A program made the translations under genes and the position numbers. The notes below the pieces were generated by a model. It was given only the letters and a program-made list of their open reading frames with translations, was not told the DNA's origin and made no database searches. A stretch of 64,000 nucleotides of DNA from Candidatus Microbacterium phytovorans (GTDB taxonomy: Bacteria > Actinomycetota > Actinomycetes > Actinomycetales > Microbacteriaceae): positions 1,674,001-1,738,000 of the forward strand of contig CP119321.1 of the NCBI GenBank assembly GCA_029202445.1, written 5' to 3'. Below are positions 44,574-53,844 of this stretch, piece by piece (positions within the stretch are counted from its first letter, which is position 1; every line of letters begins with the position of its first letter).

Positions 44574-47272
44574 CAATCCTCCTCCGTTCGGAGCACGGTC
44601 GCCATCGAGACGGTCCGCGCGCTGAGCACGCCCGCCACGACGGCGAGCGCCAGCGCGACGACCACGACGGCGATGAGGGCCCCGCTGAGGGCGGGGTCGA
44701 CGGTGAGCGACGGTTGGGCACCGCCGCCGGTGAAAGGACGCAGGTCGATGGATGCCACGACCAGCAGCGGCAGGGCGGCCCCCAGCAGCACCCCGCCGAC
44801 GAGGGCCGTGATGCCGAGCGGGGCGAACTCCCAGGCGACGATGCCGCGGGCTCGCGCCCGATCGAGCCCCATCGTCCGCAGGAGCGCGATCACGCGGGAG
44901 CGGGCGTCGCGCGACACCCCGGCCACCAGCAGCAGCGCGATCACCGACAGGAGCGCGGCGATCCCGAGCGCCCCGAACAGCACGAACCTCAGGGCCGTCA
45001 CCGCCGGCGACGCCTGGATCTCCGCCGTCGAGTCGGCCAGCACCCGTGTCGTGTGGGTCTGCCCGACGGCATCCTGGATGGCGGGCAGCACGTCGCGGGG
45101 GTCGATGCCGTCTTCCAGGTCGACGAGCACGGTGCGCGGGTAGAAGCCGAGCCCCGTGAGCGCCGTGTAGTCGGCGGCGTCGAGCACGACGAACTCGGTC
45201 GTGTCGGTGGCACCGAGGAGCGCGGGGATCGTCCCCACCACGCGCGCCGGACGATCGAGCAGTGTCACGTCACCCGACCCCACCTCGGCGGCGACGCTGG
45301 TGGAGGCGACGATCTCGAGCGGGTCCGCGCCGGAGTTCACGCCACCGGGAAACGCGCCGACGTATCCGCGCTGCGCCTCGGCGGCGCGATCCGTCTCGGT
45401 GACGAACGCGAGCACGCTGTCCGTGGCCTGGCCCGCGCCGGACCCCGACTCCCCCGCGATCGTGAGGAAGTCACCGCGCAGGATGCCGACGGCATCCGCG
45501 ACGCCGTCCACCGCGCGCAGACGCTCCACCGTGCCCTCGTCGAAGTACGGCCCGGCCAGGCGCACGTCCGCGCCCACGTCGCGCTGCGCCGCGACGACGG
45601 CGCCCCGGTCGACCGTCGCCAGCACGACGGAGGAGAACACGGCGATCGCGACGGCGACGACCATCGCGAGCACGGCGGTGGTGCCGGCGGACGGGTCGCG
45701 GAGGTTGCGGGCCGCCCCGACGAGACCGACCACGCCGCGGCGGCGGCGCGAGGCCGCCAGTGCCGCCGCCAGCGGCACCGGGTGCAGCCGCACGACGAGC
45801 AGCGCGAGTGCGACCGTCGCCAGGAGCGGCGCGATGATGACGAGCGGGTCGATCGTGGTCGTGTCGGTGCCGATGCCGCGGAGCACGAGCTGCACGACCG
45901 CCGCCACCGCCACGAGCACGACGATCAGCTCGCCCACCCGCACCCAGCGACCGCGCGAGGGGGCGTCGAGATCGGCGCGCGCTCGTGTGAGGAGCGCGCG
46001 CCGGAGCGTCGCGGCGAGCGCGGCCGCGGGGGCGAATCCCACGAGCACGGCGCACACGGTCGGCATCCACCCGGCGTCGTTCGCCGTCAGCAGCACGCCG
46101 GCGAGGGCACCGGCGACCGCCGCCGGCGCGCCGAGCAGCAGGCCCTCGCCGAACAGGAGGCGTCGCAGCCGCGCGAGCGGCGCACCGCGCGCCGAGAGGA
46201 GCGCGAGATCGCTGCGCCGCCGCCGCACGATGAGCGCGGACGCGAGCACGATGAGCGCGACGCTGACGGCGAGCGGCCCCACGGCGGCGACCGCGAGGAT
46301 CGCGCTCGCGGAGTTGGCGCGCGAGAGCCCCGTGGACAGCACCGAGACGAGGTCGCTCGACAGGCGCGTGCGCAGCTGGCCCGACGGGTCGAGTGCGACC
46401 GACGCCGTCGTGGCACCGCGCACCGCCGACAGCAGCGCGGTCGGGTCGGCATCGCGCGCGCCCGCACCGTCGACCGGGTACCACAGGCTGAGCTGCGTGC
46501 GCCCGAGCTCGCCCGACTGGGTGAGGGCGGCCCAGGTCTCCGGCGCCACCCACCCGGCGCTCGTCGCGGTGGGTCGCCGGTTGCCGTCGTCGTAGACGGA
46601 TGCCGTCAGCGCCGTGATGAGGTGCAGCCACCGGTCGGCGTCGGGATCGACCGCCTCGCCGATGCCCGCGAGCACGAACGGGGTGCGCTCCTCCCCTACC
46701 GTCCAGGCCATCGTCTCGGCCGCGGACACGGTGAGGAGGATCGGGATCGGCCCGTCACCGCTCCAGGCTTCCGGCCATGCGCCGTCGACGACGCGCACGT
46801 GCGTGGCGGCGGCAGGTTCGGAGATCACCTGCACGAACGGCAGCGGAACGTCGGCCGGGATGCCGGTCGGATCGGCGGCGGCTCCCGCCGAGAGGTGCTC
46901 GGCGAACTCCGCAGGCGCGGTCAGGTCGCGAAGGACGGGGTCGAAGTCTTCGCGGGCCGCCGCGAGCTGCCCGGCGAGAGCGCCGAACATCTCGGGCGCC
47001 CCGGCATCCCAGCCGTCCGTCAGCGCGGCGTCCGGTGCGGGCGCGAAGACGGGGACGTTGATCGACGAGCCGGTGAGGTCGCGCGAGGTCGCCGCGACGC
47101 CGGAGATCTGATGCGCCACCTCCGCGCGCACCACGCCGACGAGGGCGCGCGGGGCGGCGGCGATGACGAACGCGGCGAGCGCCGTGAGGGCGACGATGAC
47201 GATCGCCGCGCTGCGCGGCGTGGCGAAGCGGCGCCGGGTGAGGGCGAACAGCCCCGGAGAGCGGGCCGTCAT
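44573..47272 (-). CDS. FtsX-like ABC permease (second)
   Basis: An 899-residue membrane protein. An N-terminal helix (AAIVIVALTALAAFVIAAAP) is followed by a large extracytoplasmic domain of about 280 residues, a central group of helices with SDLALLSARGAPLARLRRLL (the ATPase-coupling segment), a second extracellular domain, and a C-terminal FtsX domain with SRVIALLRTMGLDRARARG. Two FtsX halves in one chain make the family's long form. The ATG overlaps the preceding permease stop (ATGA). Confidence 0.88.
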   Translation of the reverse strand: MTARSPGLFALTRRRFATPRSAAIVIVALTALAAFVIAAAPRALVGVVRAEVAHQISGVAATSRDLTGSSINVPVFAPAPDAALTDGWDAGAPEMFGALAGQLAAAREDFDPVLRDLTAPAEFAEHLSAGAAADPTGIPADVPLPFVQVISEPAAATHVRVVDGAWPEAWSGDGPIPILLTVSAAETMAWTVGEERTPFVLAGIGEAVDPDADRWLHLITALTASVYDDGNRRPTATSAGWVAPETWAALTQSGELGRTQLSLWYPVDGAGARDADPTALLSAVRGATTASVALDPSGQLRTRLSSDLVSVLSTGLSRANSASAILAVAAVGPLAVSVALIVLASALIVRRRRSDLALLSARGAPLARLRRLLFGEGLLLGAPAAVAGALAGVLLTANDAGWMPTVCAVLVGFAPAAALAATLRRALLTRARADLDAPSRGRWVRVGELIVVLVAVAAVVQLVLRGIGTDTTTIDPLVIIAPLLATVALALLVVRLHPVPLAAALAASRRRRGVVGLVGAARNLRDPSAGTTAVLAMVVAVAIAVFSSVVLATVDRGAVVAAQRDVGADVRLAGPYFDEGTVERLRAVDGVADAVGILRGDFLTIAGESGSGAGQATDSVLAFVTETDRAAEAQRGYVGAFPGGVNSGADPLEIVASTSVAAEVGSGDVTLLDRPARVVGTIPALLGATDTTEFVVLDAADYTALTGLGFYPRTVLVDLEDGIDPRDVLPAIQDAVGQTHTTRVLADSTAEIQASPAVTALRFVLFGALGIAALLSVIALLLVAGVSRDARSRVIALLRTMGLDRARARGIVAWEFAPLGITALVGGVLLGAALPLLVVASIDLRPFTGGGAQPSLTVDPALSGALIAVVVVALALAVVAGVLSARTVSMATVLRTEED

Positions 47273-49965
47273 TCGTCCTCCCGGAGTGCGGCGGCCAGAC
47301 CTCGCGGTGCGCGCACCGTCGCGACTACCAGCACACACGCCGCCAGCATCGCCGCGATCGCGACCCCCAGGGGCAGCAGGGGCCAGACCAGCGGGACGGG
47401 ATACGCGTCGGGCACGGTGCCGTACGCGGCACGGACGAGGGCCGGGACGACGAGCATCGCGGTGAGGATGCCGGCTGCGACGCCGCCCAGCGCACCGAAC
47501 GCGAGCGCGACAAGGTCTTCCGCCGTGCGCACGCGAGCCGCGCGGCGGCGACCGAGGCCGAGGACGGCGAGGAGGGCGAGCTCCCGCGCGTCGGCGCGCG
47601 TGCGGGAGCGGCGCAGCATCAGCACGACGAGCGCGAGGGCGAGCGCACCGACTGCCGCCACCACGAAGCCGGCGGCGGTCGCCGCCGCGGCACGCCCCTG
47701 CCGGGGATCGGCGGCGAGCACCGTCGTGCCGGTGAACTGCTCGGCGAGGGCGGCGACCACGGCATCCGGATCGTCCGCCTCGACCCACACCTGGTTGGGC
47801 ACGACCGGGACGGGGGAAAGCAGCGTCAGCGTGCCGATGTCGGCGAGGAGCCCCTGCCCCGACGGCGTGCCGGGGAGCACCGGCACGATGTCGACGACCT
47901 CCACCTGCGCCTCGAAGTCGGGACCGTCGAACTCGAGGGCGATCGTGTCGCCGACGTCGAGGCTGAGGTCGGCGGCGAGGGCCGCCGTGAGCACGACAGG
48001 TGCGGTCGCGGGGGCACCGGGGGCCACGACCCGGGTGACGAGACTGTCGCCCGTGTCGTCGAACGCGGGGATGAACCGCAGCGAGCCGCCGACGTCCGAG
48101 CCGCCGATCTCGGCGGTGCCTGCGGTGCCGGGCGCGAGGACGAGCGTCGACACGTCGACGGGCTCACCCCCGCTCACCACATCGGAGAGGATCACGTCGC
48201 CCTCGCCGGCCCACGACGCCGACCACACGCTCACCGCCAGGAGCGACCACTCGTCGCCGCCGGGAAGGGCGATCCGCTCCCGCACGTCGGGGTCGACGAC
48301 CGGCGGCACGAACTCGCTGCCGTCCTCGCCGCCCGAACCCGGGTCGCCGTTCACGAACGACGTGGTCCACAGCTCACCGCGCGCCGATACGAAGGAGAGC
48401 TGCACGTTCGCCAGCAGCGGGTCGGGCTGGAACAGCTCTCCGTCGAAATCGATCGGCGGCGGCAGCGGTGCCCGCACCCGGAGCTCCAGCGTGTCCCCCG
48501 CCAGCGGGATGCCGGCAGCGGGCAGCCGAATGGCCTCGCCGAGCTCGGCGGGGGCGATCGTCCCCCCGGCGTCGAGCATCACCGTGCCGAGGCGGCCGCC
48601 GTCGATGGCGATGACGGGAAGACGCGACCCGGGGCCGAGCGCGGTGAACCCCCGCGCCGCCGCCGTCGACGCGGCTCCGGCGTCGGCGGCCGCTCGCGCG
48701 ACGTCGGCGGCGTCCACGGTGTCGGGGATGGTGGTCACGCGCACGTCGGCGCCCACCCGCAGCGCCTCCGGTGCGTCGCCGAGGGCCGAGGTCGTGCCCT
48801 GATAAGCGCCCGCGACCGTCGCGATGCCGACGGCGAACGCGACGACCGTGAGCGGGAGGGCGTGGCGGCCGGGGCGACGCGACGCGAGCCGCAGCGGGGT
48901 GATCGGCTGCACGCCGCGGGTCGCGCCGAGCGTCGCGGCGACCGCTCGCGCGGCGGGCGTCGCCACGAGCACCGCGACGACGGCGGCGAGCGCGAGAATG
49001 AGGGCGGGCGCGATCGCCACGAGGGGGTCGAGCACGGCCGTGCCGTCGCCGCGCGTCACGACGGGCGTGCCCGACTGGGCGAACTGCCACGCGGCGAGAC
49101 CGGTGACGACCGCGAGCACCACGGCGGCGGCGCCGACCGCGACGAGCTGTGCGCGACCGGGTCGACGGTCGGCGGTGCGGGCGGTGATGACGACCGCCGT
49201 CAGCGTCGCCGCCGCGGTCACACCGACCGCGGCGACGACAGCGAAGAGGATGCCGGGCGAGGGCCATCCGCCCGCGGCGGCCACGGCGAGGGCGAGGGCG
49301 GCACCCGTGACGGCCCCGAGGAGCGACACCACCGCCGTCTCGGTGCCCGACAGGGCGGCGAGGCTCCGCGCCCGCGCGCCCCGGGCCCGCAGCAACAGCG
49401 ACTCGCCCGCCCGCGCACGCACCGGCTCCCACGCCACCGCGCCCACGACCACGACGGTGATCAGTCCGAGGAAGCCGACAGCGACCGCCGTCGGACCGCG
49501 CCGCGCCTGGATGCCGTCGCTGATGGCCCCCAGCGTCGTCTCCAGGCTCCCGGCGACCTGCACGCGGGCGCCGACGATCTCGCGCGCGTCGGCGGGGAGG
49601 TCGCGCAGCGCCTCGTCCAGCGCGCCGACGTCGTCGCCCGTGAACCGGGCGGCATCAGGTGTGATCGTCACGGCATCCGCCGTCACGGCGATCGTCACCG
49701 GCGGGGCGCCGTGAGCGGCGAGGGTCGTCTCGACCGCGTCGCGGAGGGCGTCGGTCGAGCCGTCGGCGACGGTCACGACCGCCTGCCCGCGGCTGTCGGT
49801 CGCGGCGGCGAGGGCCGCGCGGACGTCCTCCGCCTCGACGGCACGCAACGCGACCGCCATTCCGACGACGAGTCCCGCCGCCACGACGCAGACCGCCAAG
49901 AGCGTCACGAGAGCGGGCAGCGCGGCGCGCGCGCGGGCGACCGCGAAGCGAGCGCCCCCGATCAC
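47269..49965 (-). CDS. FtsX-like ABC permease (first)
   Basis: An 898-residue membrane protein with the same plan as its neighbour: one N-terminal helix, an extracytoplasmic domain, a central helix bundle with GESLLLRARGARARSLAALS, a second long extracytoplasmic region and a terminal FtsX block with ARELALLAVLGLGRRRAARV. The start is GTG with a GGAG site about seven bases upstream, and TAGGGT (49997-49992) is a likely -10 box, giving a short leader. It is first of the operon permease-permease-ATPase-ATPase; the complex is probably a heterodimer. Substrate unknown. Confidence 0.88.
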   Translation of the reverse strand: MIGGARFAVARARAALPALVTLLAVCVVAAGLVVGMAVALRAVEAEDVRAALAAATDSRGQAVVTVADGSTDALRDAVETTLAAHGAPPVTIAVTADAVTITPDAARFTGDDVGALDEALRDLPADAREIVGARVQVAGSLETTLGAISDGIQARRGPTAVAVGFLGLITVVVVGAVAWEPVRARAGESLLLRARGARARSLAALSGTETAVVSLLGAVTGAALALAVAAAGGWPSPGILFAVVAAVGVTAAATLTAVVITARTADRRPGRAQLVAVGAAAVVLAVVTGLAAWQFAQSGTPVVTRGDGTAVLDPLVAIAPALILALAAVVAVLVATPAARAVAATLGATRGVQPITPLRLASRRPGRHALPLTVVAFAVGIATVAGAYQGTTSALGDAPEALRVGADVRVTTIPDTVDAADVARAAADAGAASTAAARGFTALGPGSRLPVIAIDGGRLGTVMLDAGGTIAPAELGEAIRLPAAGIPLAGDTLELRVRAPLPPPIDFDGELFQPDPLLANVQLSFVSARGELWTTSFVNGDPGSGGEDGSEFVPPVVDPDVRERIALPGGDEWSLLAVSVWSASWAGEGDVILSDVVSGGEPVDVSTLVLAPGTAGTAEIGGSDVGGSLRFIPAFDDTGDSLVTRVVAPGAPATAPVVLTAALAADLSLDVGDTIALEFDGPDFEAQVEVVDIVPVLPGTPSGQGLLADIGTLTLLSPVPVVPNQVWVEADDPDAVVAALAEQFTGTTVLAADPRQGRAAAATAAGFVVAAVGALALALVVLMLRRSRTRADARELALLAVLGLGRRRAARVRTAEDLVALAFGALGGVAAGILTAMLVVPALVRAAYGTVPDAYPVPLVWPLLPLGVAIAAMLAACVLVVATVRAPRGLAAALREDE

Positions 49966-50057
49966 CCCGCGCTCCTCTGCCTCACATCTGCACCCTAACC
50001 GACCGCGTCGGCCACGCCCGGGCGCGGAGCGCGCAGGAGAACACGCCGGACGGGGAC

Positions 50058-50071
50058 GTCCCGCTCGGGAC
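50058..50071 (-). terminator. Candidate hairpin after the lamin-tail gene
   Basis: GTCCCG-CT-CGGGAC, six-base perfect arms with a two-base loop on the plus strand, lies about 20 bases downstream of the lamin-tail gene stop. A second dyad GCCGTC-A-GACGGC (50088-50100) spans the stop codon. No U-run; termination is only suggested. Confidence 0.35.
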
Positions 50072-50091
50072 CCGGCCTCCGTTGCTCGCCG

Positions 50092-52893
50092 TCAGACGGC
50101 GGTGCGACGCCCTCGGCGCAGCAGCGCGATGCCCACCGCCAGGGCGAAGAGACCGCCGATCACCGACAGTGCGGATGCCGTGGCATCCCCGCCGGTCACG
50201 GCCAGTTCGGCGCCCGTCACGGTGAGCTCCGTCCACGCGAGGATCGCGCCGTCGGCATCCGTCACGACGAGGCGGTGCTCGCCTGCCGGAACGGTGGCCG
50301 GGATGCGCACCGTGATGCCACCGTCGGAGGCCACGACCGCCGCACCGAGGGAGGTCGGCTCCGAGAACAGCCACACATTCACGGTCGTGCCGGCGAGCGC
50401 GGGGTCCAGCTCCACCCGGATGCTGCCGCCCGCGCGCACCTCGGAGGGCGCGTCGATCACGCCGCGGTTCTCGTCCGTCAGGTCGCCCTCGTCGGGTGCG
50501 TCAGGCGTCCCGGGGAGCGTGCTCGTCGGCTCGGGCGTCGGCTCGGGCGTCGACGTCGCGGTGGGCTCCGGCGTCGGCGTGGCGGTGGGCGTCGGCTCCG
50601 GTGTCGGCGAGACGGTCGGCGTCGGCTCCGGTGTCGGGGTCGGCTCCGGCGTTCCCGTCGTGCAGTCGAGAGTGCCGGCGCGCAGCGAGAACCCGTCGGT
50701 GTCGGCATCGTCCGCGTAGAACGTCTGGGCGTGGCCGTCGACACACGTCGAGGCGATCGCGAATCCCTCGTTCGCGACGTTGGTCATCCCGGCCGGACGC
50801 GCGTACACGTGCGTCGGCGCGAACACGCCGGTGCCGTCGACCTCGTACGTCGCGGTGCGGCCGTCGCACGCCTCGTCGCACACGACCCAGAGGAGCCCTC
50901 GGTCGTACTGCACGTCGGCGACGAGGGCGAACGACGTCGCGATCGTCGCGACGCGGTCGAACGACCCGTCGGAGGCGAGCGCGTACGCGTACACCGACGC
51001 GGTCCCCTCGACGCCGACGAAGAACAGGCCATCGCCGTGACCGGGGTAGTCGGCCGGGTCGTAGGCCGCGCCGGTGCGCTCATCGCGGAAACCGTCGGCG
51101 ACCAGGTCGGCGTCGGGTACCCAGGTGATCCCCTCCAGACCGGCGTTCGCGCCGAGCCCGGGGAAATCGGATGCCAGGTTCCACTCGGCGGATGCCACGA
51201 GCTCCGAGCCGGCCGAGGTCGCCGCGCCGTCGAAGCGGAGCACAGCGGGCCTGCTCACGGAGCTCTGGGCGTTGTTGCGCTCACTGGAGACATAGACGCT
51301 GCCGCCCTGCACCGTGACGCCTTCGGCATCCACCGTGCCGCTGCCGTCCGGGTACCGGAGCGTACGCCCCGCGGTCCATCCCGCCGCCGGCACCCAGTCC
51401 TCGCCGGAGGGCACGAGTCGATAGAGCAGCCCGTTGCCGTTCTCGACGGCCCAGAGCTCGGCGCCGTTCGCGCCGGTCGCGTAGTCGAGTCCACTGAGGT
51501 CGCCGCCGAATGCGCTCTCGTCGTCGAGCACGCGCACCTGCGCACCGCCGGGCCAGGTCTCCACGACGACCTCGCCGGCGCAGCGGTTCGCCGTCCCCTT
51601 CGTGGGCAGCGCCGTCTCGCCGAACGATCCGGTCGCGTCGGTGCAGCGGCCCCACGACGTCGCGGCGTGGGCCGTCCACGAAGCGGTGTCGAGCACCGTC
51701 GTCCCGTCGGCGTCGAAGAGGGTCACGGCATCCGCGCTCCCGAGCCCGAAGCCGAACGCGGCCTCCTCCAGTACGAGATACCCCTTCGGGGCGATCTCGG
51801 TGCCCGCCGGAACCGCGTAGCGGTGGCCGGCCGTGTCCGAGTCGGTCACGACGACACCGCTCACATCGATCGACGCGTCGGCGAGGTTCACGAGCTCGAT
51901 CCAGTCTCCGGGCGTCCCGCCGCTGGATTCGACCTCGTTGATCTTCACCGGCAGCGCACAGTTGTTGGGCGCACCCTTGGTCGTGACGGTGGTCTCGCGC
52001 ATCTCGCCCGTGCCGTCGGGGCACCGGCCGAAGCTGGTCGCTGCGTGCGCCGACCACCCGTACGAGGCGACCAGGCTCACTCCGTCGGGAGCGAACAGGC
52101 GCACCATGTCGGCGCCGCCGAGACCGAAGTCGAACCCGGGCGAGTGCGCCGTCAGCTGGTCGATCAGCAGGATGCCGTGCGCCGGCGCGACCGACCCGCT
52201 CGGCAGCACGTACGCCTTCGTGTCGTCGTTGTCGCGCAGCACGTAGCCGCTGAGGTCGACATCGACGTCGCCGAGGTTGTACAGCTCGAGCCAGTCGGTG
52301 TCGTCGCCGTTGGACTCGACCTCGTTGACGACGATCACGTCGGCGGCGGGACCGTCGGACGGCGTCGCGGTGGGCGTCGGCGCGGGCGTGCAGTCATTCG
52401 CGGCGCCCGGCGTGCCGACCGCCGTGAGGCCGAACGCCCCGGTGGCGTCGGGACAGCGCCCGTAGGTGGTCGCGGCATGCTGCGTCCAGGCGTACTCGTC
52501 CACGAGGGTGACGCCGTCGGCGAGATAGAGGCGCGCGGCATCCTCTCGTCCGAGACCGAAGGTCATCGCGGGCTGATCGAACCGGTAGAACTCCCCCGCC
52601 GCCAGGACCGTCCCGGCCGGGATCGCGTCGGTGCGCGTGTCGTCGTTGTCCTTCACGACCCAGCCGGAGATGTCGACCGACGCGGACGAGGCGTTGACGA
52701 GCTCGATCCAGTCGGTGGTGTCGCCGTCCGACTCGATCTCGTTGAGCACGACACCGGGCTCGTCCGCCGCGACGGCGGGCAGCGCGGCCAACGGGGCGAC
52801 GAGCAGGCCGAGACCGAGGGCGACGACGAGGGCACCGGCGAGCGGGGAACCGTGTCGGGTTCGGGAACGAGCGTGCGGGACGGTGGAAGGCAT
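50092..52893 (-). CDS. Wall-anchored multi-domain protein with three lamin-tail domains
   Basis: A 933-residue secreted protein. A signal peptide ends near AVAADE (residue 43). Three lamin-tail-like domains follow; their first strands read VVLNEIESDGD, VVNEVESNGD and VKINEVESSGG, each with a DWIELVN or DWLELYN strand and a GRCPD or GRCTD loop. A beta-propeller-like, esterase/phytase-like region (about residues 430-740) is followed by a TPEPTPTP-repeat linker and a small beta domain. The C-terminus, LAVTG near residue 897, a hydrophobic span and RRGRR, is a sortase E-type (LAxTG) anchor. ATG with a GGAGAG site. It probably sits on the cell wall; the biochemical role is unknown. Confidence 0.88.
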   Translation of the reverse strand: MPSTVPHARSRTRHGSPLAGALVVALGLGLLVAPLAALPAVAADEPGVVLNEIESDGDTTDWIELVNASSASVDISGWVVKDNDDTRTDAIPAGTVLAAGEFYRFDQPAMTFGLGREDAARLYLADGVTLVDEYAWTQHAATTYGRCPDATGAFGLTAVGTPGAANDCTPAPTPTATPSDGPAADVIVVNEVESNGDDTDWLELYNLGDVDVDLSGYVLRDNDDTKAYVLPSGSVAPAHGILLIDQLTAHSPGFDFGLGGADMVRLFAPDGVSLVASYGWSAHAATSFGRCPDGTGEMRETTVTTKGAPNNCALPVKINEVESSGGTPGDWIELVNLADASIDVSGVVVTDSDTAGHRYAVPAGTEIAPKGYLVLEEAAFGFGLGSADAVTLFDADGTTVLDTASWTAHAATSWGRCTDATGSFGETALPTKGTANRCAGEVVVETWPGGAQVRVLDDESAFGGDLSGLDYATGANGAELWAVENGNGLLYRLVPSGEDWVPAAGWTAGRTLRYPDGSGTVDAEGVTVQGGSVYVSSERNNAQSSVSRPAVLRFDGAATSAGSELVASAEWNLASDFPGLGANAGLEGITWVPDADLVADGFRDERTGAAYDPADYPGHGDGLFFVGVEGTASVYAYALASDGSFDRVATIATSFALVADVQYDRGLLWVVCDEACDGRTATYEVDGTGVFAPTHVYARPAGMTNVANEGFAIASTCVDGHAQTFYADDADTDGFSLRAGTLDCTTGTPEPTPTPEPTPTVSPTPEPTPTATPTPEPTATSTPEPTPEPTSTLPGTPDAPDEGDLTDENRGVIDAPSEVRAGGSIRVELDPALAGTTVNVWLFSEPTSLGAAVVASDGGITVRIPATVPAGEHRLVVTDADGAILAWTELTVTGAELAVTGGDATASALSVIGGLFALAVGIALLRRGRRTAV

Positions 52894-53121
52894 GTCTCTC
52901 CAGGGTCGGGAGGCGGTGGAGGGCGGCGATGCGGGTCGCCGAAGCGATCGTCCCGACCCTCGGCGAACGGCGGGAGAACGGCCGACGAACGGCGGGCGAC
53001 GGAGGGCGGTCGTCCCGGAGACGGACGTCGGAGAGGGGGGCGAGACGGCCTTCCGGGGGGCCGGAGAAATCCCCCGGCGCAGCCTCTTCCCTTCCTGAGA
53101 ATGACCGGGAATAATAGTGGT

Positions 53122-53745
53122 ATGACCACAGGGCGTCCCGTCGGCTACAGCGCAATCTCCAGCTACTCCCGCGTCGAGCTGCTGCACCTCATCCAGGAGC
53201 GACCGCAGCGCACGATCACCGAGCTCGTGGATGCCACGAGCCTCCACCCCAATACGGTGCGCGAGCATCTGCAGCGCCTCATCGACGACGGCTATGTCGT
53301 GGCCCTCCCCGAGCTGCGCACCACGCGTGGCCGGCCGCGCGTGCTCTACAGCGTCGCCGACGGCCTCCGCGCGTCGAGCCCCGTGCAGCGCCGGAAGGTG
53401 AAGGCCGCCGCCGAGCGGGGCGACCTCATGCGTCGGGTGCTCCCCGGCGCCCCTCCCGAACTCGACACCGAAGCGCTCCACCAGGTCGACGCGCTGATCG
53501 ACGATCTGATCGACGCCGGATTCGATCCCCTCGTCGACGAGACGGAGCTCACCGTCGACCTCACGCCGTGTGCGCAGGCGGAAGCCCAGGCCGCGCACCG
53601 CGAGGTGCTGTGCAGCGTGCACCTCGGCCTCATGCAGAGCGTGCTGAGCGAGGCCGGCGGCCCGCTGTCGGTCGACGGCATGCGCTCTTCGTGCGACCCG
53701 CGCCAGTGCGTCGTGCAGCTCATCCACGCGGCCACCGGCGACTGA
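53122..53745 (+). CDS. Winged-helix regulator with four C-terminal cysteines, likely controlling cyd
   Basis: A 207-residue protein. The winged helix spans about residues 16-80: RVELLHLIQERPQRTITELV, then HPNTVREHLQRLIDDG and a wing with RGRPRVLYSV. The C-terminal domain has C150, C164, C191 and C196, a CX13C...CX4C array, reminiscent of the Fe-S-binding part of SufR/ArsR-type regulators. It is placed directly upstream of cydABDC on the same strand, so it probably senses oxygen or redox state and controls the oxidase genes; the metal or Fe-S binding is inference. The ATG follows an AT-rich segment with no clear Shine-Dalgarno site. Confidence 0.85.
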   Translation: MTTGRPVGYSAISSYSRVELLHLIQERPQRTITELVDATSLHPNTVREHLQRLIDDGYVVALPELRTTRGRPRVLYSVADGLRASSPVQRRKVKAAAERGDLMRRVLPGAPPELDTEALHQVDALIDDLIDAGFDPLVDETELTVDLTPCAQAEAQAAHREVLCSVHLGLMQSVLSEAGGPLSVDGMRSSCDPRQCVVQLIHAATGD

Positions 53746-53771
53746 TCGCCCGCCTGCCGTTATTCACGGCG

Positions 53772-53807
53772 CACACGCGATCGGCTCGCGCGTGACGTCT
53801 GTACCTT
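53772..53807 (+). promoter_or_regulatory. cydA promoter with an overlapping inverted repeat
   Basis: CACACGCGA (53772-53780) and TCGCGCGTG (53786-53794) form an 8-of-9 inverted repeat around TCGGC. A TACCTT -10 box lies at 53802-53807, and the -35 region at about 53779-53784 falls inside the dyad. A repressor bound here would block polymerase; the upstream Cys-rich regulator is the natural candidate. Confidence 0.5.
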
Positions 53808-53844
53808 CAGTCAACAGGAAGACCCACGCTCGGGAGGGACTCGC

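Noticed and set aside
44714..48802. Plus-strand open frame of 1362 codons opposite the two FtsX permeases
   Set aside because: Its translation is Arg/His/Gly-rich noise with no domain; the minus strand encodes clear permeases. High GC keeps stop codons rare in the antisense frame.
50275..53121. Long plus-strand extension upstream of the Cys-rich regulator
   Set aside because: It is the antisense of the lamin-tail gene; the winged-helix domain starts just after the ATG at 53122.
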